Assembly: GCA_950097015.1 (NCBI GenBank)
Contig: CATNEN010000038.1
Location: 34,992,501 to 35,056,500 of the forward strand
Direction: 5' to 3'
Length of the DNA: 64,000 nucleotides
Source: Macrostomum hystrix
Taxonomy: Eukaryota > Platyhelminthes > Macrostomidae
Of this stretch, positions 37,441 through 47,399 are shown piece after piece; positions within the stretch are counted from its first letter, which is position 1; the number at the start of each line of letters is the position of its first letter. The notes under the pieces are model-generated. The model made no database searches and was not told the DNA's origin. It saw only the letters and a list, made by a program, of their open reading frames with translations. The translations under genes and the position numbers were made by a program.

Positions 37441-37679
37441 TTGTTCTTTAGCCAGACACTTTAAAAATCATTATTGCATCAGTTCACCAGCAGTTAAATT
37501 GGTGCCAGCATTAGCTGGGGTAATTGAGAGTGGGCGTGGCGTTCCTCAGTCTATGGACTGAGCAACTGTACCTAGCCTTCAGATGTGCCGCCCAATAGCT
37601 GCTCCAATTGGGGCAGGTGTAATCAATTATTATCAAAAATTACATATTAGTCTATGCAAATAGGGACTGCTGATTTTAG
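37441..37679. other. Short unique stretch between arrays
   Basis: No gene seen. Confidence 0.4.
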
Positions 37680-37684
37680 GCTTC

Positions 37685-38590
37685 GGATCTCAACTAGGAA
37701 TCTGGATGCTGATTGAGTAGGGATCTCAACTAGGAATCTGGATGCTGATTGATCAGTAGGGATCTCAACTAGGAATCTGTATGCTGATTGAGTAGGGATC
37801 TCAACTAGGAATCTGTATGCTGATTGAGTAGGGATCTCAACTAGGAATCTGGATGCTGATTGATCAGTAGGGATCTCAACTAGGAATCTGTATGCTGATT
37901 GAGTAGGGATCTCAACTAGGAATCTGGATGCTGATTGATCAGTAGGGATCTCAACTAGGAATCTGTATGCTGATTGAGTAGGGATCTCAACTAGGAATCT
38001 GTATGCTGATTGAGTAGGGATCTCAACTAGGGATCTGGATGCTGATTGAGTAGGGATCTCAACTAGGAATCTGTATGCTGATTGAGTAGGGATCTCAACT
38101 AGGGATCTGTATGCTGATTGAGTAGGGATCTCAACTAGGGATCTGGATGCTGATTGAGTAGGGATCTCAACTAGGGATCTGGATGCTGATTGAGTAGGGA
38201 TCTCAACTAGGAATCTGTATGCTGATTGAGTAGGGATCTCAACTAGGAATCTGTATGCTGATTGAGTAGGGATCTCAGCTAGGAATCTGGATGCTGATTG
38301 AGTAGGGATCTCAACTAGGGAGTCGGATGCTGATTGAGTAGGTATCTCAGCTAGGGATTCGGATGCTGATTGGGATGGGATCTCAGCTAAGGATCTGGAT
38401 GCTGATTGGGTTGGGATCTCAGCTAGGGATTCGGATGCTGATTGGGATGGGATCTCAGCTAGGGATTTGGATGTTAAGTTGGGATCTTAGCCAGGGATCT
38501 GGATGCTAATTGTGTTGGGATCTTTGCTCGGGATCTAGATGCTATTTGGGTTGGGATCTCAGCTAGGGATCTGGATGCTGAGTGGGTTGG
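37685..38590. repeat. 36-bp minisatellite, first block
   Basis: About 25 copies of a 36-bp unit containing GGATGCTGATTGAGTAGGGA then TCTCAACTAGGAATCT. Some units carry a 4-bp TCAG insertion. The right end switches to GGGTTGGGATCTCAGCTAGG units. Block and tail are duplicated at 38811-39900. Confidence 0.95.
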
Positions 38591-38810
38591 GATCCAAGCT
38601 TCTAATTTCTTGAGAATTGTAAATAAAACGAGACTGTATTTAGCAGCAAATAAAAAAGTAAAACTGCAAAATAATGGAAAACGAAGTAGGAAAAACTGGT
38701 TTAAAAGGTTTGTAATAATCAGCTGATTAAACGTGTACAAAAAACTTAAAATTAGCACAAGTTTAGCACCTTGAACAAACTAACTAACAAAAAAGCGAAA
38801 AAATAAAGTT
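38591..38810. repeat. Unique tail of the first 36-bp block, duplicated at about 39715-39880
   Basis: ATCCAAGCTTCTAATTTCTT, then GAGAATTGTAAATAAAACGA, and the following AT-rich sequence reappear after the second array with small indels. Array plus tail therefore form a tandem duplication of about 1.1 kb. Confidence 0.9.
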
Positions 38811-39715
38811 GGGATCTCAACTAGGAATCTGGATGCTGATTGAGTAGGAATCTCAACTAGGAATCTGGATGCTGATTGAGTAGGGATCTCAACTAGGAAT
38901 CTGGATGCTGATTGAGTAGGGATCTCAACTAGGAATCTGGATGCTGATTGTAGGGATCTCAACTAGGAATCTGGATGCTGATTGAGTAGGGATCTCAACT
39001 AGGAATCTGGATGCTGATTGAGTAGGGATCTCAACTAGGAATCTGGATGCTGATTGAGTAGGGATCTCAACTAGGAATCTGGATGCTGATTGAGTAGGGA
39101 TCTCAACTAGGAATCTGGATGCTGATTGAGTAGGGATCTCAACTAGGGAGTCGGATGCTGATTGGGTTGGGATCTCAGCTAGGGAGTCGGATGCTGATTG
39201 GGTTGGGATCTCAGCTAGGGAGTCGGATGCTGATTGGGTTGGGATCTCAGCTAGGGAGTCGGATGCTAATTGGGTTGGGATCTCAGCTAGGAAGTCGGAT
39301 GCTGATTGGGTTGGGATCTCAGCTAGGGAGTCGGATGCTGATTGGGTTGGGATCTCAGCTAGGGAGTCGGATGCTGATTGGGTTGGGATCTCAGCTAGGG
39401 AGTCGGATGCTGATTGGGTTGGGATCTCAGCTAAGGATCTGGATGCTGATTGAGTTGGGATCTCAGCTAAGGATCTGGATGCTGATTGAGTTGGGATCTC
39501 AGCTAAGGATCTGGATGCTGATTGGGTTGGGATCTCAGCTAGGGATTCGGATGCTGATTGGGATGGGATCTCAGCTAGGGATTTGGATGTCAAGTTGGGA
39601 TCTCAGCCAGGGATCTGGATGCTTATTGTGTTGGGATCTTTGCTCGGGATCTAGATGCTATTTGGGTTGGGATCTCAGCTAGGGATCTGGATGCTGAGTG
39701 GGTTGGGATCCAAGC
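38811..39715. repeat. 36-bp minisatellite, second block
   Basis: Same 36-bp family. The left half is GAGTAGGGATCTCAACTAGG units and the right half GGTTGGGATCTCAGCTAGGG units. Because 36 is a multiple of 3, long frames stay open on both strands with a 12-residue period. I do not regard these as genes. Confidence 0.95.
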
Positions 39716-39880
39716 TTCTAATTTCTTGAGAATTGTAAATAAAACGAGACTGTATTTACCAGCAAAGAAAAAAGGGAAAATGAAGTAGGAAAAACTGGTT
39801 TTAAAAGGTTTTTAATAGTCAACTGATTAAACGTGTACAAAAAAACTTATAATGCGCAGATGTTTAGCACCTTGAATAAA

Positions 39881-40240
39881 CAATGAAGCCAAAAAAATGA
39901 GAAATTTAATACTCGTATTTAAATGACGAACAAAAAATGTAAAATCTGCTCAATTTGATACCGAATCCTACCCCCACAGAAAAACCCCAAGTTAGTAAAA
40001 ATCTAGAAAAATTTATATTTTAGCTAGCCAAACTGAGCATCGGACATACTCTCAGATTCAGATTTTCAACTAGACAACTAGGGGCAAGATTATGTTTAGT
40101 GACAGGATAAACATTCCTGCATCAATGTCTTCCAATTTTTAATAATCGAAACTTTCGGACTTTCTCATTAAACGATTCGGAGCATTAGGCAACATTGCAG
40201 CACAGATCGCTGCATCGATACGCGACTGCTTTATAGCTTA
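39881..40240. other. AT-rich intergenic DNA
   Basis: No gene seen. Homology to the 3' flank of copy 1 begins at about 40240. Confidence 0.5.
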
Positions 40241-40459
40241 GCGTAGGTTGAAGAACACACTCTGGTTGATAAGCGCAGGTGCAATAGCGATCCAATTTGC
40301 AAGTTGAACAGCTAGGCCCATTGTAAAGTGAATATTGTAAACAGATTACAATTTGTGTAGCGTATTTTCAGTTTCGCATTTTGTTTTGCCATTATAAATT
40401 TCTCGTTTCCAAACCTCGGCATACGAATGAGGAAGCGGATAGGGACTAGAGGCAGATTT

Positions 40460-41293
40460 CTACTGCTGCTGCTTCTGCTGCAGTGGCATCGCTTGAGCGG
40501 GTTGCATCGGTTGCATTGGATAGGCCATTAAAGGCTGAGCAGAAGCAGCCGGCCCTGACCTAGCCAGAGCCATCATAGCGTGGTATCGGCGATAGCGCTT
40601 GAAGAGGCAGATACTCGTAGCAAACAAGCCGATAAGAAAGACAACAGAGCAAACAGTTATGATTAGATTGATTTTATCCGAGCTGGACAGGTAGCTAAAT
40701 GGCGCTGTGTCGCCAGCCAATTTGTAATAGCTGCAAGTGTCGGATCGTTCATCACTCTTATTGCCACACTTATAGCTGCCGTCGCAGAAATTTTCGCAAG
40801 GAATAATTTGTGACACATCAGAAGACTGGGCAACATCGCTATAAGTCTCGCTGCGCCAGTGCTGGCAGGTGCATCGGCACACTTTGCGAGTGTACCAATA
40901 CTCAGTCCAGATGGCGTTCTTGCAGGGAGTGCACAGATTGCACTGTGGCTCCATGTACTTTCCAGCGCTACTTGACTTAGCTGCAATGTGCCGCCTGTTG
41001 CACTGATTGCGCCATTCGCTGAAGCAGGACACCGCGATTGGTCGATTATAATAAGACGAGTTCAACAATATCCAAGCGCAATGAAATTCTTTGTTCTGCT
41101 TATGACACTCGTTCACGGCTATCGTTTCGGTGCGTTCCTTCGGGTGTAGCTTCCATAGTTCATTAGTAGCCTTTTTGGACGCATTTTGCATGACACTACC
41201 AGCGTACTCGTGCCATGATTGAGCAAGGCTGCCAGTTGTCAGGCATGTGAGTAATACAGTGAAAAATACGATTAGCTCCTGTTTATTTAGCAT
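40460..41293 (-). CDS. Cys-rich membrane protein copy 2, tail truncated and PPxY lost
   Basis: 277 residues, almost identical to the copy at 30147-31040 through the signal peptide and Cys-rich ectodomain, with all 14 ectodomain cysteines kept. Differences cluster around the TM segment (SSDKINLIITVCSVVFLIGL) and tail. The glutamine run is shortened to QQKQQQ and ends at TAG. Beyond the stop the old frame is still readable, but PPPPSY has become PLPHSY, so the WW-binding motif is lost twice over. The 5' acceptor (TTTGATTTCAG) before the ATG is conserved. It could be a functional variant without the adaptor tail or an early pseudogene. Confidence 0.78.
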   Translation of the reverse strand: MLNKQELIVFFTVLLTCLTTGSLAQSWHEYAGSVMQNASKKATNELWKLHPKERTETIAVNECHKQNKEFHCAWILLNSSYYNRPIAVSCFSEWRNQCNRRHIAAKSSSAGKYMEPQCNLCTPCKNAIWTEYWYTRKVCRCTCQHWRSETYSDVAQSSDVSQIIPCENFCDGSYKCGNKSDERSDTCSYYKLAGDTAPFSYLSSSDKINLIITVCSVVFLIGLFATSICLFKRYRRYHAMMALARSGPAASAQPLMAYPMQPMQPAQAMPLQQKQQQ

Positions 41294-41429
41294 TGCAATC
41301 CTTATAGTAAGCAGTTGTTACCAAAGCAGTGAGCCCACCTGAAATCAAAGAGAGAGTTTCAATGTAACGAATTGAAATCTGAAATTTCTTCCTTGAAGAC
41401 GAAAATATGTTTGTGAATTCAAAAAATGC

Positions 41430-42680
41430 CTGTGTTATAAACAAATCTGAGGACCAGGAAGGGCTGTGTGCGTTGGGAATGAATCTGAGGATCTGGAATG
41501 GCTGTGTGTGTTATAAACGAATCTGAGGATCTGGAATGGCTGTGTGTGTTGGGAATGAATCTGAGGATCTGGAGTGGCTGTGTGTTGGGAGTGAATCTGA
41601 GGATCTGGAATGGCTGTGTGTGTTGGGAATGAATCTGGGGATCTGGAATGGCTGTGTGTGTTGGGAATGAATCTGAGGATCTGGAATGGCTGTGTGTGTT
41701 GGGAATGAATCTGAGGATCTGGAATGGCTGTGTGTGTTGGGAGTGAATCTGAGGATCTGGAATGGCTGTGTGTGTTGGGAATGAATCTGAGGATCTGGAA
41801 TGGCTGTGTGCGTTGGGAATGAATCTGAGGATCTGGAATGGCTGTGTGTGTTGGGAATGAATCTGAGGATCTGGAATGGCTGTGTGTGTTGGGAATGAAT
41901 CTGAGGATCTGGAATGGCTGTGTGTGTTGGGAATGAATCTGAGGATCTGGAATGGCTGTGTGTGTTGGGAATGAATCTGAGGATCTGGAATGGCTGTGTG
42001 TGTTGGGAATGAATCTGAGGATCTGGAATGGCTGTGTGTGTTGGGAATGAATCTGAGGATCTGGAATGGCTGTGTGTGTTGGGAATGAATCTGAGGATCT
42101 GGAGTGGCTGTGTGTGTTGGGAATGAATCTGAGGATCTGGAATGGCTGTGTGTGTTGGGAATGAATCTGAGGATCTGGAATGGCTGTGTGTGTTGGGAAT
42201 GAATATGAGGATCTGGAATGGCTGTGTGTGTTGGGAATGAATCTGAGGATCTGGAAGGGCTGTGTGCGTTGGGAATGAATCTGAGGATCTGGAATGGCTG
42301 TGTGCGTTGGGAATGAATCTGAGGATCTGGAATGGCTCTGTGTGTTGGGAATGAATCTGAGGATCTGGAATGGCTGTGTGCGTTGGGAATGAATCTGAGG
42401 ATCTGGAATGGCTCTGTGTGTTGGGAATGCATCTGAGGATCTGGAATGGCTGTGTGTGTTGGGAATGAATCTGAGGATCTGGAAGGGCTGTGTGCGTTGG
42501 GAATGAATCTGAGGATCTGGAATGGCTGTGTGCGTTGGGAATGAATCTGTGGATCTGGAATGGCTGTGTGTGTTGGGAATGAATCTGAGGATCTGGAATG
42601 GCTGTGTGTGTTGGGAATGAATCTGTGGATCTGGAATGGCTGTGTGTGTTGGGAATGAATCTGAGGATCTAGACTAGGTT
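41430..42680. repeat. 38-bp minisatellite upstream of copy 2
   Basis: About 33 copies of the same 38-bp unit as at 31150-31890, longer and more homogeneous here. A long minus-strand frame (41419-42699) is open because the unit has no stop in any frame of that strand. The period of 38 residues equals three units. It is a repeat artefact. Confidence 0.95.
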
Positions 42681-42879
42681 CTGAAGAACTTGATGACAAA
42701 GTCGTATTTGCGAAATAAACAAATGCAAACTAAGTTTTTAAAACAGAAACTCTTTATATGTTGTTCGCAAAATTAGTCAATGTACTCGGAAATTGAAAAA
42801 GCGGAACAATTGATTAGCGACAAAATATGAAAAAGAACACGAAACAACATGTAAACAGAGCTATGAAGTTTACAAAAAT

Positions 42880-43275
42880 CTACAAATTTTGCGACCGTGG
42901 AGCAGCCTTTATACTGTTCAAATGCCCATTGTAGTTATAGATTTCGCATATGCACGGCCCCAGAATATTGAATAGGAAAACAGTGCCAATGGCAAGTAAA
43001 AGCAGGCATATCTGAGTCGATTTGGGGTGGGGCTGTGTACAGCTGTTTAGTCCTGAGACTAAAGGTCAGAGGTCATAAAATGCGGTGAAACTAGCGACTC
43101 CCTAATGGTAGTAGTCTGAGTCGCACTGTTCCACGCTCCTCCGCTGCTGTTGTTTTGTCAGACTCATTAATTTACTTTGTACTTAATAAACGCATACTTT
43201 TAGCTAATTGCGCCACGAACGCCGCTAGCTACTCTCAGTAGAGTAATTTGTTCAATATAAGTCATCACGACGGAT
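42880..43275 (-). pseudogene. Internally deleted remnant of the Cys-rich family
   Basis: The stretch 43275-43140 aligns with the N-terminal part of the decayed paralog at 33010-32830 (shared GTGATGAC, AAATTACTCTACTGA and GCGTTCGTGGCGC blocks). It then jumps directly into sequence matching the last codons and 3' flank of the gene at 44010-45047 (GGAGCGTGGAACAGTG). The middle of the gene is missing. Sequence at 42900-42965 also resembles 32310-32370 beyond the other remnant. Confidence 0.65.
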
Positions 43276-43289
43276 AAAAATAATTAAAA

Positions 43290-43940
43290 ATAATTTAAAT
43301 AATTTTAATTTTAGGAAATTGGCAGTTTAGAGTTTAGGGAATGAGCAGTTTATGGAATGAGCATTCATGCTAGATGTCATATACACATAATCATATGGAC
43401 GAAATAGGAAAATAATATTTTATTTTATTTACTCAAAAGTAAGAATTTTAGGAAGTAATTAGGAATTTAATCCTCGTACATTGGTGTCACAGCCAAATAA
43501 TTATCTCGCATAACATTGTATCATATCAACATAAAATAGAATACTATATTATGGCATTTTCTAGCATTAAAAAATAGGAATTCTACAGCAAAAAAACTAC
43601 AAGTTGTCCTTAATTGTCCTTGTGGCTCACAATTTATTTATTGTGTAAAAATGACAGCTCGAAAACCACAGGTCTGCGATCTGTACGCATGAAGTTCCGA
43701 AACATCGTAAAACTAAAAATGACAATAGGAGGAGTTCACTTATATGTTCCTCATTGTTTAATAAAATGCCACATTTTAGAATACTTCAGTCTTCATTTAA
43801 TATACGTCGTTTAAGCCAAGACTACGAGTATTATGTTGAATGACTAGATTTTAATTTACTATTTGTTGTACCATTGTGCAAAGACAGTAAGAAAAAAAGA
43901 CTAAAAACACTTGGGCCAAGTGTGCAGGTTGTGTCAGCTA
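43290..43940. other. AT-rich intergenic DNA
   Basis: No gene supported. The short open frame at 43614-43814 has no protein-like features. Confidence 0.5.
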
Positions 43941-43944
43941 GTCA

Positions 43945-44008
43945 GTCCTGAGACTCGAACCCCTGACATCAAGGTCAGAAGTCATAAAAAGCGGCGACAC
44001 TAGCATTC
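43945..44008 (-). mobile_element. tRNA-like SINE head just after the stop of the divergent paralog
   Basis: The minus strand reads GCTAGTGTCGCCGCTTTTTA, then TGTCAGGGGTTCGAGTCTC, A-box-like and B-box-like. A decayed version accompanies the remnant at about 43045-43110, so the insertion predates that duplication. It would form part of the 3' UTR of the adjacent gene. Confidence 0.5.
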
Positions 44009-44009
44009 C

Positions 44010-45047
44010 CTAATGGTAATGTTCTGAGTGGCACTGTTCCACGCTCTCTGGCACAATCGTCAGCCTAAGGCAGGCGTCGGCATAGTCAGGAGGCGGCGGT
44101 AGGCCAGCATTATTATCGACTTGCTCATCATTTGCAGACGAAGACTCTGCCTGAAGTAGCAGGTGCTGCTGTTCGACAGCCTCATCGGTTAGTGGCATGG
44201 GTTGAGCTAAAGTTTCTTGCTGCTGATTAACAATTACTTCAGCCAATGGAGCTTTTCGCATTTTGATTACATGAGAAGTAAAAGTACATCGGCGCTCAGT
44301 CAGGGTTAAAATCGACACTATTGTCAGCCAGCAAATGAACAGGGCAGGAGCCAGATAACAGAAGAGGTAATATAGCACGCGCTGCCAAGGCCGGAGTATA
44401 ACAAACGACGGATTTCCCTTCTGCTTATAATAATTGCACAATACTCCGCGCTCGTCTGTAGAAAGATGCGATTCTTCTAAGCAGTCGTTGACAGTGTCGC
44501 AGAACTGATGACAAGGATACACTTGAATGCGAAGATCGCCAATAGCCTTCGGTTTAGAGAGGCCAATTGTTTCATAGGCGCATGTACAATAGCATACTAA
44601 TCGACAGGTGGGACAAGAGGACCAGTGGGTCTGGGCGCAAGGTGTACACAGCTCGCATCGGGTATCATTGCGATTCTCGCGAACCAGCGCTTTGCTAAGT
44701 CGCCAATTTGCATTGTTTTCTTTGATTTCGCGATTAGCATCGACGCCGGATGGACTGCGACGATTGCACTGACGGCGATATTCGCTAAAACAGGCCACAG
44801 ATACGGCCACGCCAGCTGAGTCTATCTGTACCCAAGCGCAGAAACTACTTTGGTCCCCAGGCATTTGGCAAAGATTAACAGCGGCTGCGATAGTTCGCTC
44901 ATTTACTGGCAGGCTGGCCAATTGAATATTCACTATGCTTGAGATTGTTGATTCGTCACTGGAGGCGTAGCTGTAGAATGGGCCACTGGAGCTGCTAGAT
45001 ACATGTACACATTTTAGCAGTAAAACAAACGCGACATATCGTAGCAT
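44010..45047 (-). CDS. Divergent paralog of the Cys-rich/PPxY membrane protein
   Basis: 345 residues. The signal peptide is about 1-20. The ectodomain shares the family pattern: FCAW (69-72), VACFSEYRRQCNRR (84-97), CELCTPC (131-137), CPTC, CYCTC and PCHQFCD. It has an extra Asn/Arg-rich insert (about 98-130) that copies 1 and 2 lack. The TM segment is about 224-248. The longer cytoplasmic tail (about 97 residues) has glutamine clusters and PPPPDYADA at 317-325, so the PPxY motif is conserved while the surrounding tail is not. Conservation of cysteines and PPxY across strong divergence implies both are under selection. A strong acceptor (CTTTATGCCCTCAG) lies 21 nt before the ATG. Function unknown; inferred to be a cell-surface protein that recruits a WW-domain partner. 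Confidence 0.85.
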   Translation of the reverse strand: MLRYVAFVLLLKCVHVSSSSSGPFYSYASSDESTISSIVNIQLASLPVNERTIAAAVNLCQMPGDQSSFCAWVQIDSAGVAVSVACFSEYRRQCNRRSPSGVDANREIKENNANWRLSKALVRENRNDTRCELCTPCAQTHWSSCPTCRLVCYCTCAYETIGLSKPKAIGDLRIQVYPCHQFCDTVNDCLEESHLSTDERGVLCNYYKQKGNPSFVILRPWQRVLYYLFCYLAPALFICWLTIVSILTLTERRCTFTSHVIKMRKAPLAEVIVNQQQETLAQPMPLTDEAVEQQHLLLQAESSSANDEQVDNNAGLPPPPDYADACLRLTIVPESVEQCHSEHYH

Positions 45048-45149
45048 TGCTGAGCATTGAAAGTGTCGCTGAGGGCATAAAGTTAAAGAAAATTAATTAA
45101 TTATGCAACGAATTTAAAAATAAATACAATTTCCCGAAAATCCTTAAGG

Positions 45150-45240
45150 GTGATTAGCAGTGCCATAACGCGTTTGCGTCTCGCGTTAAGTCCCTGAGCT
45201 CGATTCCGCGGCCAGGCCACCCATATTCATTTGGGTAGCA
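45150..45240 (+). mobile_element. tRNA-derived SINE head
   Basis: GCAGTGCCATAACGCGTTTG resembles an A box and CCTGAGCTCGATTCC a B box, in the same family as 26425-26490. The body is absent; AAAAAGACC repeats follow. Confidence 0.5.
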
Positions 45241-46262
45241 GCCAAAAAAGACCAAAAAGACCAAAAATACCTTAAGCGTAAAAATACCACGGAGGTATTT
45301 TAATTACACAATTTTTTCTAAATCTCAAAATATTCAACTAATCGAACTGAATATCCAGAACACGGACCATCTGAGGAAACAACAACCAGAATCTGCTAAG
45401 CTTCTGCTAACAAAATTGCATCATGTAACAATGTCTGGTATTATTGTTAATTGTTTAACCAATATGGATTCCCTGTCTACATGGATTCCCTAGTTGTCCC
45501 TGTCACCAGGGTCTTCGACAAGAAATCGCTGAATATCTCGACAATTGGTTTTGGGAGCTATCGTGAAGTAGCTCGTAGAGAGTGGGAGAAAAATAGATAC
45601 TACTTTCTACTGTTAAGAAAAAAATCTCTTTAAGAGACTGCTGTAAACATTTGTTAGAAAAAAAGTTAAATCGACATTTTATTTATTTTAACCGAGACAA
45701 AAAGCATTCACGACGATTGATTTTATACGATGACTAAAAATAAAATGTGAATTTACGAAAAGTCGTTAATATGGTCAAACGGCACTGAGAATCGAGCACG
45801 GGTTCAATGGACTAACGGAAAGCTCGTTTTTTGTAAAGTCTACAGCAACAGAGCTTGCTAGATGAAAATTTAAACAGTTTGTAAAGCAGCACCACTTGCA
45901 CTGACACCAATGAACCCACGCATGTTTAAAAAGCGATGTGAAACATATAAAAGTACATGTTGATTTAAACTTCGCTTCTAGTATACATACTCATAGTAAA
46001 GAGTGTCATATGTGTGATCACATTTTTTGTCAAGAGGTTAGACTTTTTATGTACAAGTATACGGAATTACGGAAACTAAATAAAAAAACTTAGGAATAGA
46101 ATTTAATGAACGAAATGCTTGTTTTAGCATACTGCTAACAGAAACATATTCATAAATCAACGATTAAACAAAATTGCAATGGAGATTTCGCTCGATAAAC
46201 AAGAGTTAAACAGCTCCAAAAAAATTGTTCCAACAAAATTAGGACCTTAAATTGATATTTTT
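45241..46262. other. AT-rich intergenic DNA
   Basis: No gene supported. The open frame at 45451-45633 lacks recognisable features. Confidence 0.5.
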
Positions 46263-46425
46263 TCACGCAATTCGGAAGCCATTCAGACAACCAAACGCAA
46301 GCCATTCAGACAACCAAATGCAAGCCATTCAGACAACCAAATGCAAGCCATTCAGACAACCAAATGCAAGCCATTCAGACAACCAAATGCAAGCCATTCA
46401 GACAACCAAATGCAAGACAATTATG
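46263..46425. repeat. 23-bp minisatellite, about 6 to 7 copies
   Basis: Unit of 23 bp containing GCAAGCCATTCAGACAACCA. Two stray copies lie at 46660-46700. It is unrelated in sequence to the other 23-bp arrays. Confidence 0.92.
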
Positions 46426-46843
46426 TTATATTGCTTTGCTTAGCCTTAGTAAGAGTGGCGAGATCGCACGCATTAGTCATTTAGCCAAACGTTTAAAATA
46501 CACTACGATCGATATTCCAACAAACGAGCAGCACAACCAACCAGACGCAAGAAAAGCACGTACATATCAGCCTAATCACAGTAGCGAATAATGAAAATAA
46601 CAACAGCTTTTTTCACTAAAACGGCCCTTTCAAGGGCCACCAATAGCACGATACAACACTTTCAGACAACCCAATGCAAGCCATTCAGACAATCAAATGC
46701 TTTTTTCAACCAGATGTCATCCGGGCACTAGGTTTTTGATTACCAAGCTAAATAAATTAGACTCAATCAGGGAAATAACTTGCCTTAGAGAAATTCTTTT
46801 AAAAAGCATTGTCAAAAAAGTGTGTAAAATCAAGCATGATTAA

Positions 46844-46919
46844 GGTGCTCCCAGGAACACAGACCGTAAAATAAAATCACTAGAAAAAATTTATGCAGTT
46901 TTGTATTCTTGGGAGCACC
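46844..46919. mobile_element. 76-bp hairpin element with ATTAA flanks
   Basis: GGTGCTCCCAGGAACACA at the left end pairs with the right end (read in reverse, GGTGCTCCCAAGAATACA), 16 of 18 matching. ATTAA flanks both ends (46839-46843 and 46920-46924). This is consistent with a very small MITE. The flank is AT-rich, so a chance match is possible. Confidence 0.45.
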
Positions 46920-47089
46920 ATTAAAAGTGTCAGTATGAGTTTCATGCAATGGCTTCTAGCACTACAAAAATCTAATGCAAAAAGTCAATGCAATAAAACT
47001 GTTGGTCGAGTGCTTTTAGATATAATACGAAAGTGAATGTACTTTGTATTTTGTGATTGTTCGTTTTCTTAAGACTACAAAAAGGCCTA

Positions 47090-47373
47090 CTAATAGCTTG
47101 AAGGTGCCACAGCATTTAGATCTCGATAAGTGCCAGAATTGCGACGTCCTGGCTTGCGCAACCAAATCGAGCCTATGCCAGAGGCTGAGCCGTTCGGACT
47201 ATTCGCCACATCGCTTTTGACCATAGACACTGAAGAGGGAAGCGAATTGCACAGGAAGCTGCGAATGCTATAAATTGGACTGAGCTTCAGGAAGCTGAGC
47301 ACTGAGGACCACTGGGAGCTAGCAGCAGATAATGCAGTCGCAGATGACAGGGCAGGATCCATTTGGCTAGCTG
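47090..47373 (-). CDS. Possible 3' terminal exon, protein not recognised
   Basis: An acceptor (TAATATCTCACAG) is followed by an open frame of about 91 codons to a stop at 47090. Composition is Ser-rich and protein-like, with FLKLSPIYSIRSFL in the middle and WLRKPGRRNSGTYRDL near the end. No upstream exon was found. It could be the last exon of a minus-strand gene lying to the right, or a chance frame in a GC-richer island. Confidence 0.3.
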
Positions 47374-47399
47374 TGAGATATTACAAAGAAGGCTTATTA

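Noticed and set aside
38925-39593. 222-codon minus-strand frame with a 12-residue period, and a 175-codon frame on the plus strand
   Set aside because: Both follow from a 36-bp unit that is a multiple of 3. Both strands open over the same array is the mark of a repeat, not of a gene.
41419-42699. 426-codon minus-strand open frame rich in His, Ser, Pro and Gln
   Set aside because: It is the 38-bp minisatellite read through; the unit lacks stops in this strand, and the 38-residue period is three repeat units. The homologous array at 31150-31890 has no such frame.
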